Source of the DNA: an uncultured Brachybacterium sp. | Lineage (GTDB): Bacteria; Actinomycetota; Actinomycetes; Actinomycetales; Dermabacteraceae | Assembly: GCF_947500705.1 (NCBI RefSeq) | Contig: NZ_CANMSY010000004.1 | Span: 186,001 to 250,000, forward strand | Direction: 5' to 3' | Length of the DNA stretch: 64,000 nucleotides | Shown here: in pieces, positions 26,604 to 34,164 of the stretch | How positions within the stretch are numbered: the first letter of the stretch is position 1 | How the letters are laid out: every line of letters begins with the position of its first letter | Notes under the pieces: generated by a model | The model's input: only the letters and a program-made list of their open reading frames with translations | The model's database searches: none | Told to the model about the DNA's origin: nothing | Program-made: the position numbers and the translations under genes

Positions 26604-27938
26604 ATGACCGCTTCGCCCACCCCGCGCTCGTCCCGCCCGCCGATGGGCTGGAACTCCTGGGACAGCTACGGCACCACCGTCACCGAGGCAGAGGTGCTGG
26701 CCAACGCCCGCTTCCTCGCCGAGCACCTGGCACCGTTCGGCTGGGACACCGTGGTCATCGACATCGACTGGTCGGATCCGTCGGCCCGCTCCCACGGCTA
26801 CAACGACGACGCACCGCTGACGATGGACGAGCACGGCCGGCTGCTGCCGGACCCGGCGCGCTTCCCCAGCAGCTCGGGCGGGGCCGGGTTCGGGCCGCTC
26901 GCGGAGCAGATCCACGCCCTCGGGTTGAAGCTCGGGATCCACGTGATGCGCGGGATCCCGCGCCGCGCGGTCGCGGCCGACGCCCCGGTGCTCGGCAGCA
27001 CGCTGCGGGCCTCGGACATCGCCGATCCCACCAACTCCTGCGAGTGGAACCCGCACATGGTGGGCATCGACCACTCCGTGACCGGGGCGCACGCCTATTA
27101 CGACTCGGTGCTCGCGCTGTATGCGGACTGGGGCGTGGACTTCCTCAAGGTCGACGACATGCTGTGGCCCTACCAGGCCGCGGAGATCGAAGCCTTCGCC
27201 GGCGCGATCGACGGCTGCGGCCGCCCGATGCAGCTGAGCCTCTCCCCCGGCCGGGACCTGTCCCTGACCCGCCTCGATCACCTGCGCGAGCACGCCACCA
27301 TGTGGCGGATCTGCGATGACCTGTGGGACCGGTGGGAAGACGTCGAGGCGAACTTCTCCCGCTTCGCCCGCTGGGCACCGCACGCCGGTCCGGACGGCTG
27401 GCCCGACGGCGACATGCTGCCCCTGGGCAGGATCGGGATCCGGGCCGAACGCGGCGAGCCCCGCGATGACCTGCTCACCCCCGACGAGCGCCGCACGCTG
27501 CTGACCCTGTGGATGATCGCGCGCTCACCGCTGATGGTGGGCGGGGACCTGCCCAGCTCGGATCCGGCGACGATCGCGCTGCTGCAGAACCCGGACGTGC
27601 TGGCCGTGCACCGAGAGGGCAGCGGGACGCGCGAGGTGTTCCGCGAGGATCCGCTGATCCTGTGGACGGCCGACGGGCCGGACGGCGAGCGCTACGTCGC
27701 GGCGTTCAATGTGGGCGAGGTGGAGCTCACGGTCGCTCTCGACAGCCAGGACGTGGGCCTGCCCGCCGTGGTGGGCGACGGCGAGGTCACCGAGCTGTGG
27801 ATCGGGGAGCCCGTGCCGGTGAAGGCGGTCTCCGTGCAGTCCGACGCCGCGCGCGGCGTGGCCCCGGGGTCCAGCGCGATCGATGTGGTGATCCCGCGCC
27901 ATGGGGCGGTGCTGCTGCGGCTGCGGCCGCAGGGCTGA
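26604..27938 (+). CDS. GH27 glycosidase (alpha-galactosidase or beta-L-arabinopyranosidase)
   Basis: The product is 444 aa with no signal peptide. The GH27 barrel starts PPMGWNSWDSYG; the nucleophile is Asp184 in DFLKVDDM and the acid/base is in the segment RICDDLWDRW (Asp238 or Asp239). YADWGVDFLKVDD and MIARSPLMVGGDLP are family marks, and the C-terminal 90 residues form a beta-domain. Family GH27 contains alpha-galactosidases and, in Streptomyces, beta-L-arabinopyranosidases. Placement next to araBDA and the oxidase favours an arabinose-releasing enzyme, but this is inference. It overlaps nothing and ends 12 bases before a convergent gene. Confidence 0.88.
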   Translation: MTASPTPRSSRPPMGWNSWDSYGTTVTEAEVLANARFLAEHLAPFGWDTVVIDIDWSDPSARSHGYNDDAPLTMDEHGRLLPDPARFPSSSGGAGFGPLAEQIHALGLKLGIHVMRGIPRRAVAADAPVLGSTLRASDIADPTNSCEWNPHMVGIDHSVTGAHAYYDSVLALYADWGVDFLKVDDMLWPYQAAEIEAFAGAIDGCGRPMQLSLSPGRDLSLTRLDHLREHATMWRICDDLWDRWEDVEANFSRFARWAPHAGPDGWPDGDMLPLGRIGIRAERGEPRDDLLTPDERRTLLTLWMIARSPLMVGGDLPSSDPATIALLQNPDVLAVHREGSGTREVFREDPLILWTADGPDGERYVAAFNVGEVELTVALDSQDVGLPAVVGDGEVTELWIGEPVPVKAVSVQSDAARGVAPGSSAIDVVIPRHGAVLLRLRPQG

Positions 27939-27950
27939 GCTGCGCCGCGC

Positions 27951-28793
27951 TCACATCGGCGCGTAGCGCGAGCGCAGCACCGAGTAGATCCCGAAGAGGA
28001 TGAGTCCGGCACCGATGACGGCGAGGATCACGGAGCCGGCGGGCAGGTCGGCCATCGTCTTCAGCGCGCCGTCGAGGCCGGTCGCCTTCTCCGGGTCCGC
28101 GCCGAGGCCGGCCCAGCCGAACAGCAGGCCCACCCCCATCAGCGCGATGCCCTTGGCGATGTAGCCGAGCACGCCGGTGACCACGATCGCGCCGGCGGTC
28201 TTCTGTCCGGAGGGCACGCGGAGGTCGTCCTCGAAGCTCCGGCTCGCGCCCCGATAGACATGGAAGCAGCCGATGCCGAGAACCACCAGGCCGGCCACGA
28301 CCACCAGGATCCGCCCGGCGGCGCTGCCCATCAGGCCGGCGGTGAGCTCGGAGGTCTGCTGGCCGGAATCGCTGCCGGCCCCCGCAGCGAAGCGCAGGGC
28401 GGTCACGGCGAGCGCGCCGTAGACGACGGCCTTGCCGAGGGTCTTGATGACGTGGGCGGCGCGGTCCTTCGCGCCCTGCGCCCACTTCGCTCCGAACCAG
28501 GTCTCGGCCAGGTGCCAGATCACCAGGGCGCTCATCGCCAGGCCTCCGATCCAGAGCAGGATGTTCCCGCCCGGCGCGGAGGCGACCGTCTGCAGCGCAC
28601 CGGACTGGTCGGCGTTCTGGGAGGATCCGCCGAGCGCCATCCGCAGCGCGATCGCACCGATCAGGACGTGGATGAGTCCGCTCATCACGAACCCACCGCG
28701 GGCCGCGTTCTCGAAGGCGGGATGGTCGGTGACGTCCTCGGCGGCGTTCTCGACGGATTCGGCGCCATGCTGGGCGCTGCTTTTCGCAGTCAT
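27951..28793 (-). CDS. DUF1206 membrane protein
   Basis: The product of 280 aa has six membrane segments as three DUF1206 repeats, each a pair of helices with a conserved turn (ARGGFVMSGLIHVLIGAIAL, LGKAVVYGALAVTALRF, TGVLGYIAKGIALMGVG). The role of the family is unknown; it is widespread in actinobacteria. No ribosome site precedes the ATG, but TACAGT lies 6 bases upstream, so the transcript may be leaderless. It does not look related to sugar use. Confidence 0.92.
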   Translation of the reverse strand: MTAKSSAQHGAESVENAAEDVTDHPAFENAARGGFVMSGLIHVLIGAIALRMALGGSSQNADQSGALQTVASAPGGNILLWIGGLAMSALVIWHLAETWFGAKWAQGAKDRAAHVIKTLGKAVVYGALAVTALRFAAGAGSDSGQQTSELTAGLMGSAAGRILVVVAGLVVLGIGCFHVYRGASRSFEDDLRVPSGQKTAGAIVVTGVLGYIAKGIALMGVGLLFGWAGLGADPEKATGLDGALKTMADLPAGSVILAVIGAGLILFGIYSVLRSRYAPM

Positions 28794-28896
28794 GAGTGCA
28801 CTGTAGGAGACCGGCGCCCGACTCGAGCCCGAAAGCGGCCGACGTCCCGGGCGCCGACCGGGCGGTCACCGCCCTTCAGCCCTTCAGGCCCCCGGG

Positions 28897-29694
28897 TCAG
28901 ACGCCCGAGGCGCTCCTCACCGGATCTGCGCCGCGGACGGCGGCGAGCGCAGGGGCGGCCTCGATGGCGACATCGGCCCAGGTGCACTCGATCGAGACAT
29001 GGCCCAGATAGCCGCCGCTGCGCAGGGCCTGCAGGAACTCCGCGAGCGGCCAGTCCCCCTGGCCGGGCGGGCGGCGGTCGGTGTCGGCGATATGGGCGTG
29101 GGCGACGCGGCCGGCGTGGGCGCGGAGCACGTCGAAGGGCTCCTGCTCAAGCATGATGTGGAAGAAGTCCGCGACCACCCTGACCTCGCCCATCCCGAAC
29201 TCGTCGAGGAACTCGACCGCCTCGGCCAGGGTGTTGATCAGGTCGGTCTCCCCGCGGTGGAGCGGTTCGAGGATCACCTCGAGCCCGTGCTCGGCGGCGA
29301 GGTCCCGAGCCAGCTCCACGGAGCGAGCGAACTGTCGGCGCCCCGCACTCGGGTCCACTCCATCGGGGAGGCGCCGTGCTCTGCCGCTGCCGAGCACCAC
29401 GGTGGCGCCGGGCCGGGCCAGCGCGGACACCGCGGCGAAGGCGGTTCCCAGGTAGTCGCGGACCTGCTCGAGGGGGAACGCCGGATCGGAGAGCCTCAGC
29501 CCGCCGGGGCAGAGGATCGCGAACGACGGAGACAGCGCCCGCTCCCGCAGCGCCGGATCCGGCTGCCAGCTGCCGTCCGGATCCTGCACGATCACGTTGC
29601 CGACGATCGTCGGCTCGAGGTAGTCGGCGCCGGCAGCGAGGAACGCATCAGCGTCCTGATCAGGCGTGATGACTCCGTACTGAGGGGACTGCAT
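28897..29694 (-). CDS. sugar phosphate isomerase/epimerase family protein (AP endonuclease 2 fold)
   Basis: The product is 265 aa. GGGAGG precedes the ATG. It is a xylose-isomerase-like TIM barrel: metal ligands are suggested by EVILEPLHRGETDL, VRVVADFFHIMLEQ, HAHIADTDRRPPGQG and VSIECTW. Such enzymes epimerise or isomerise ketoses and inositols, or act on keto-sugars made by Gfo/Idh enzymes. Gfo/Idh genes are present further right in the window. It is fourth in the leftward operon that starts with the rhamnose mutarotase, so it may handle a sugar from a rhamnose-containing polymer. Substrate unknown. Confidence 0.82.
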   Translation of the reverse strand: MQSPQYGVITPDQDADAFLAAGADYLEPTIVGNVIVQDPDGSWQPDPALRERALSPSFAILCPGGLRLSDPAFPLEQVRDYLGTAFAAVSALARPGATVVLGSGRARRLPDGVDPSAGRRQFARSVELARDLAAEHGLEVILEPLHRGETDLINTLAEAVEFLDEFGMGEVRVVADFFHIMLEQEPFDVLRAHAGRVAHAHIADTDRRPPGQGDWPLAEFLQALRSGGYLGHVSIECTWADVAIEAAPALAAVRGADPVRSASGV

Positions 29695-29765
29695 GGGATG
29701 CCTCCCGTCGGATCCTGCGGAGTCGGTGCGTGTGCCGCGCCGGCGCCCTGGTCACAGCTCGCAGG

Positions 29766-30827
29766 TCACAGCCCGCGGACGATCTCTCCCATCCGGTCCA
29801 TCGACGCGCGCGCCTCCGCCAGGCCCACCCGGTTCAGGTGGCCGTGGCACACGCCGCGGCGCACCACGTACTCGACGTCCACCCCGGCCTCGTCCAGCTG
29901 CTCCGCGTAGCGGCGGCCGCTGACGCGCAGGTCGTCGTGCTCGTCGGTCTCGAGGTAGGTGCGGGGAAGCCCCGCCAGCTGCTCCCGGGTGGCCAGCCCC
30001 GGGAAGTCGTAGGGCGTCGCCTCCTCGAGTGGCCGGCCGATGTAGTTGCCCGACATCGCACGCATCGTCTCCTCCGAGAAGCGCAGCATCGGCGGGGTCG
30101 CGTCGAGCGCCTGGGCCTCGTCGGCGTCGGGTTCGGGGCGCAGCGGGTGGGCGACCAGATATAGCAGCAGGGAGGCCGCGAGCGGAGCGCCCTCGTCGGC
30201 CAGGCGCAGGGAGGTGGCCGCCGCGAGGTTGCCGCCTGCGCTGGCGCCGCCGATCGCGATCCGGTCCGGATCTATGCCCAGTGCATCCACGTGCTGCCGG
30301 GTCCAGGCCACGGCCGCGCACACGTCATCCAGCGGGATCGGTGCGAGGACGTGCTCGGGGCCGCCGGGGAAGGGCCGGGCAGGGGAGCCATCGATCTCGT
30401 CGCACAGCCGGTAGTCGACCGAGACCACGACGGCGTCGGCGCGGCCCGCGACACCGCGCGCCACATGATCGCCCTCGGGCATGTCGAGGTCGCCGAGCAT
30501 GAATCCGCCGCCGTGCAGCCAGACGAGGCAGGGGCGGGGCCCCTCGGCCGGAGTCTGTCGGGAGTGCGGGGTGTAGATCCGCACCGGAACGGGTCCATGG
30601 GGGCCGGGAATCTCGCGGTCCTCGACCTGCAGATCCCAGTCCTCGGCGGGGCCGTACGGCTCATCCCAGCGGCGATGCATCTCCGGATCGAGATCGTCCC
30701 AGGCGGCGACGCCACCGAGGGTGCGCAGCCGCCGCTCCATCTCGCCCAGGGCGGTGGAAGCGGCGGTCACCTCCGCCGCGAGATCACGGGATGCGGGCCG
30801 GAGGTCCGGGGAGGTCTGCTCGGTCAT
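29766..30827 (-). CDS. alpha/beta hydrolase, HSL-type esterase
   Basis: The product is 353 aa. HGGGFMLG is the oxyanion-hole motif, IGGASAGGNLA carries the nucleophilic Ser, DEHDDLR the Asp and CHGHLN the His, so the triad is complete. AAAGGA precedes the ATG. Members of this family deacetylate small esters and sugar acetates. In this operon it could remove acetyl groups from acetylated pectic or rhamnosyl oligomers, which is inference. No signal peptide is seen, so it is cytoplasmic. Confidence 0.88.
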   Translation of the reverse strand: MTEQTSPDLRPASRDLAAEVTAASTALGEMERRLRTLGGVAAWDDLDPEMHRRWDEPYGPAEDWDLQVEDREIPGPHGPVPVRIYTPHSRQTPAEGPRPCLVWLHGGGFMLGDLDMPEGDHVARGVAGRADAVVVSVDYRLCDEIDGSPARPFPGGPEHVLAPIPLDDVCAAVAWTRQHVDALGIDPDRIAIGGASAGGNLAAATSLRLADEGAPLAASLLLYLVAHPLRPEPDADEAQALDATPPMLRFSEETMRAMSGNYIGRPLEEATPYDFPGLATREQLAGLPRTYLETDEHDDLRVSGRRYAEQLDEAGVDVEYVVRRGVCHGHLNRVGLAEARASMDRMGEIVRGL

Positions 30828-30918
30828 CGAGGGGTCCTTTCGGTAGGGGTGCGGGGGGGCAGGAACGCTGAGACGCGCCGGCAGCAGTCAGCGGGGAGGA
30901 TGTCAGCGGGAGCGGCTG

Positions 30919-32262
30919 TCAGCGGGGTCTGCTGCGGAGCACGACCTCGCAGTCGTAGTCCTGCGAGGAGCGCATGTCTCCGCGGAACCAGAGCAGGTGG
31001 GTGGTTGCCGGATCGCCGGGAGCGACGATCGGGCGGAGGTTGTCGACCCCTGGATTCTCGGCGGCCTCAGTGATCGCGGTCCAGTCCCAGCCCCGCCCGT
31101 CGTCGGCGGTGCGTCCGCGGTAGATCTCGTGGTGGTCATGGCGGGTGCCGTCGCGCGGATCGACCGGAGTGGAGACGTAGACGGTGGAGACGTCATAGGG
31201 GTCGATCGCCGCCAGGCCCGAGTAGTCCTGCTCATGGGGCAGCAAGCCGGGCCCGGCGTGGGCGAGCGGCGAGAGCGTCCACTGCCCGTCGGCCCCCAGC
31301 CGGCCGTAGACCAGGCGCAGGTCGTCGACAGGGACATTCCGGCCGAGGTCGGAACCGTCCGGCTCGGCGGGGTGGTTCGCGCGGGCCGTCATCACCGCGG
31401 CGAGCTGGCCGCCCGCCTCGCGGAGGTCGGTGGTCCAGGCGTGACTGAGCTTCGCGCCGCCGAGCTCGATGCCCGTGGGGAGCACGGTGGTGAGCTGCGC
31501 CTGGTCCGGGACGGGCTCGGCGAACAGCGCGGTCTCCAGGGGGCGGCCGGCGCTGTCGTGGAGGCGGCCCAGGGAGAGGGTGCCGTGGTAGATCGAGTTG
31601 TCGACGTCGCGCGGGTGGTGGTCGGTGACCAGCACATGCAGTCCCTCGGCGCCGTCGGCATAGCGGGCGTATCCATTGACGTAGCCGATCTTCGGGCGGT
31701 CGAAGAGCTTGCCCGCGTAGCTCCAGGTCTCGCCGTGGTCGTCGGAGACCAGGGCGCAGGGGTCGTCGTTCACGGCGCGCGCGAAGCAGTAGAGGCGGCC
31801 GTCGAGCTCGCGGAGGTTCGAGTAGGTGACGCCGCGCCCGGCAGTCTGCTCGCTCCAGTCGTAGACGCGCTCCTCGCCCCAGCGGGTGGGGTCACCGGGC
31901 TCGCTGATCCGCCAGTACGTGAGGTCGTCGGTCTTGTGCCGGGCGTAGACCGCGAGCCAGCGGCGGTCCGGCCGACGCCAGATCGCGGGCACGTCGTGGT
32001 CATCGGCCTCGAATCCCGGGTGCAGGGTGACGACCTGAGCGGTGCCGGCGGCGAGATCGACGACCGTGAGATCGAGGTCGCCGCGCCGCGCGGGATCCTG
32101 TGCCGCGCCCCCGGAAGCGATGGAGCCGACGACGAGCAGCCCGGCGTCGGGATCCGCCAGGGCACGTTCGTCCTGGAACCAGCACCAGGCGCCGTCGGTG
32201 TTGATGACCTGGACGGACGCTGATGGCGCTGGTCGGGTGGGGTGCGGATCGGGCGAGCTCAT
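30919..32262 (-). CDS. BNR-4 repeat protein, possible polysaccharide lyase or glycosidase
   Basis: The product is 447 aa with no signal peptide. AGAGGA precedes the ATG. The N-terminus (GAWCWFQDERALADPDAGLLVVGSIASGG) and repeats such as DLTYWRISEPGDPTRWGEE and LVSDDHGETWSYAGKLFDRP fit the BNR-4 seven-bladed propeller family. That fold is used by ulvan and rhamnose-glucuronic acid lyases, which act on polymers containing L-rhamnose; many members are uncharacterised. A candidate pair of active-site His occurs in EADDHDVPAIW and VTDHHPRDVDNS. Its position after the rhamnose mutarotase gene supports a rhamnosyl substrate. Confidence 0.75.
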   Translation of the reverse strand: MSSPDPHPTRPAPSASVQVINTDGAWCWFQDERALADPDAGLLVVGSIASGGAAQDPARRGDLDLTVVDLAAGTAQVVTLHPGFEADDHDVPAIWRRPDRRWLAVYARHKTDDLTYWRISEPGDPTRWGEERVYDWSEQTAGRGVTYSNLRELDGRLYCFARAVNDDPCALVSDDHGETWSYAGKLFDRPKIGYVNGYARYADGAEGLHVLVTDHHPRDVDNSIYHGTLSLGRLHDSAGRPLETALFAEPVPDQAQLTTVLPTGIELGGAKLSHAWTTDLREAGGQLAAVMTARANHPAEPDGSDLGRNVPVDDLRLVYGRLGADGQWTLSPLAHAGPGLLPHEQDYSGLAAIDPYDVSTVYVSTPVDPRDGTRHDHHEIYRGRTADDGRGWDWTAITEAAENPGVDNLRPIVAPGDPATTHLLWFRGDMRSSQDYDCEVVLRSRPR

Positions 32263-32347
32263 CGGGTTCCTCTGCTCGGTGGTGCGCGGGGCGGTGGTGC
32301 GCGAGATGGTGGTGCGCGGGGGTGACGGGTTCAGGTGGGTCGTGCGG

Positions 32348-32707
32348 TCAGGCGAGGTGGAAGTACTGCGGCAGCACCTGCTTCTCCCCGCCGCCGGGGG
32401 CGAAGTACTCCCCCATCGCCGCCTCCCAGCGCGGGGAGATCACGGCGCGGGCCATCGCGTCCTGGGCGGCGTCGACGTCGTCGGCCTCGAAATAGCCGAC
32501 CACCATGCCGTCCTCGGACCGCAGGAACAGCGAGTAGTTGCGCCAGCCCGCGTCAGTGAGCGCCTCGCGCATCTCCTCCCAGACATCCTGGTGCGCGGCG
32601 ACGTAGTCGACCAGCCGCTCGGGCCGCACCTGGAGCAGGAAGCAGCAGCGGTGCGGGCTGCGGGCGGTGCTGGTGGCGAGGAGATGGTCGAGATCCGGGG
32701 TGGCCAT
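32348..32707 (-). CDS. rhaM: L-rhamnose mutarotase
   Basis: The product of 119 aa interconverts alpha and beta anomers of L-rhamnose. Conserved marks are RCCFLLQVRPERLVDYVAAH near residues 18-38, AGWRNYSLFL and MVVGYFEADD. The start MATPDLD at 32707 is preferred over one 4 codons upstream because GAGG lies 6 bases before it. It heads the leftward operon, divergent from rhaI across a 276-base spacer that carries two different operators. Confidence 0.93.
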   Translation of the reverse strand: MATPDLDHLLATSTARSPHRCCFLLQVRPERLVDYVAAHQDVWEEMREALTDAGWRNYSLFLRSEDGMVVGYFEADDVDAAQDAMARAVISPRWEAAMGEYFAPGGGEKQVLPQYFHLA

Positions 32708-32770
32708 AGCGATCCTCATCTGGCAACGGATATAGGGGTGCCGCCACAGCCTGGACGGTGAGAACGTCCT

Positions 32771-32785
32771 TGTCAACCGCTTTCC
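32771..32785 (-). promoter_or_regulatory. -35 box and operator G before the rhaM operon
   Basis: Read on the minus strand, GGAAAGCGGTTGAC overlaps a perfect TTGACA -35 (32771-32776). A weak CAGGCT follows after 17 bases. The same 14-mer with one change (GGAAAGCGCTTGAC) occurs at 48143-48156 before the other leftward operon. Confidence 0.55.
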
Positions 32786-32893
32786 CGCCGCGCTGGGACG
32801 CCTGCGATCAGGCACCGGCAGCGCGTCGACCTCTATGAACGCGGCGCGCAACCGCCCTCTGGCGCATCGCTCGACCTCGTGATAGCGTCAATG

Positions 32894-32907
32894 TTGAGTC
32901 GTTTCAA
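32894..32907 (+). promoter_or_regulatory. operator H before rhaI
   Basis: TTGAGTCGTTTCAA is a CG-centred palindrome. Its core TGAGTCGTTTCA is identical to the reverse complement of the site at 48302-48315 before the two extra binding-protein genes. A possible -10, GATAGC, lies just upstream at 32881-32886. Confidence 0.6.
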
Positions 32908-32983
32908 TAGCCATGTCTTACCGTCTTCGCGCCGAGGATCCGCCGTCTCCGACCGGAAGCCGACGCACCTCGAAGGAGCCCCT

Positions 32984-34162
32984 ATGCCCACCCCCTCCAC
33001 CCTCCCCGCCGAGATCGCCCGCGACCTCGCCGAGTTCACGATCGAGGTCCCCAGCTGGGGCTACGGCAACTCCGGCACCCGCTTCAAGGTGTTCGGCACC
33101 CCCGGCACCCCGCGCGACCCCTTCGAGAAGATCGCCGACGCCGCCCAGACCCACGCCTTCACCGGCTCCGCGCCGCGGGTCTCCCTGCACTACCCCTGGG
33201 ACAAGGTCGAGGACTTCGGCGTGCTGCGCGAGTACGCCGCCGAGCAGGGCATGACGCTGGGGATGATCAACTCCAACACCTTCCAGGACGACGAGTACAA
33301 GTTCGGCTCCCTCACCCACGGCGACAAGACCGTGCGCCGCCGGGCGATCGACCATCACCTCGAGTGCATCGACGTCATGCGCGCCACCGGCTCCAAAGAG
33401 ATGAAGATCTGGCTGGCCGACGGCACCAACTACGCCGGTCAGGACTCGATCCGCGCCCGCCAGGACCGCCTGGCGGAGTCGCTGCAGGAGATCTACCTGG
33501 GCCTCGGCGACGATGAGCGACTGGTGCTCGAGTACAAGTTCTTCGAGCCGGCGTTCTATCACACGGACGTCCCGGACTGGGGCACGAGCCTGCTGCACTG
33601 CCTCGCGCTCGGTGAGAAGGCGCAGGTGGTGCTCGACACCGGCCACCACGCCCCGGGCACGAACATCGAGTTCATCGTCGCCCAGCTGCTGCGCCAGAAC
33701 CGGCTCGGCGCCTTCGACTTCAACTCCCGCAACTACGGGGACGACGACCTGATCGTCGGCGCCGCGGATCCCTTCCAGCTGTTCCGGATCCTCTTCGAGA
33801 TCGTCCAGCAGGACGCGCACCGGCCCGCCGCGGGCGTGAACTTCATGCTCGACCAGTGCCACAATCTCGAGTCGAAGATCCAGGGCCAGATCCGCTCCGT
33901 CCTGAACGTGCAGGAGACCCTCGCCAAGGCCCTGCTCGTGGACCGTGAGGCCCTGGCCGCCGCGCAGAGCAGCAACGACGTGCTGCTGGCGCACGAGATC
34001 CTCATGGACGCCTTCTGGACCGATGTGCGCCCGGCGCTCGCGGCCTTCCGCGAGGAGCAGGGCCTGCCCGCGGATCCCTTCGCGGCCTTCCGTGCCAGCG
34101 GCTACGAGGAGAAGGTCGCCGCGGAGCGCGTGGGCGGGAACCAGATGGGATGGGGCGCCTGA
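32984..34162 (+). CDS. rhaI: L-rhamnose isomerase, RhaI type
   Basis: The product of 392 aa is an L-rhamnose catabolism isomerase of the Pseudomonas-stutzeri/actinobacterial type (not E. coli RhaA), converting L-rhamnose to L-rhamnulose. Metal-binding segments are LEYKFFEPAFYHTD, VVLDTGHHAPGTNIEF and AFDFNSRNYGDDDLIVG. GAAGGAG lies just before the ATG at 32984. It is followed 2 bases later by the rhaD fusion and then rhaB, forming a complete rhamnose operon. An operator in the spacer suggests LacI control. Confidence 0.96.
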   Translation: MPTPSTLPAEIARDLAEFTIEVPSWGYGNSGTRFKVFGTPGTPRDPFEKIADAAQTHAFTGSAPRVSLHYPWDKVEDFGVLREYAAEQGMTLGMINSNTFQDDEYKFGSLTHGDKTVRRRAIDHHLECIDVMRATGSKEMKIWLADGTNYAGQDSIRARQDRLAESLQEIYLGLGDDERLVLEYKFFEPAFYHTDVPDWGTSLLHCLALGEKAQVVLDTGHHAPGTNIEFIVAQLLRQNRLGAFDFNSRNYGDDDLIVGAADPFQLFRILFEIVQQDAHRPAAGVNFMLDQCHNLESKIQGQIRSVLNVQETLAKALLVDREALAAAQSSNDVLLAHEILMDAFWTDVRPALAAFREEQGLPADPFAAFRASGYEEKVAAERVGGNQMGWGA

Positions 34163-34164
34163 GC

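Noticed and set aside
30919-32262. Sialidase
   Set aside because: The BNR-type pattern lacks the Arg triad and FRIP motif expected of sialidases, and the operon is about rhamnose.
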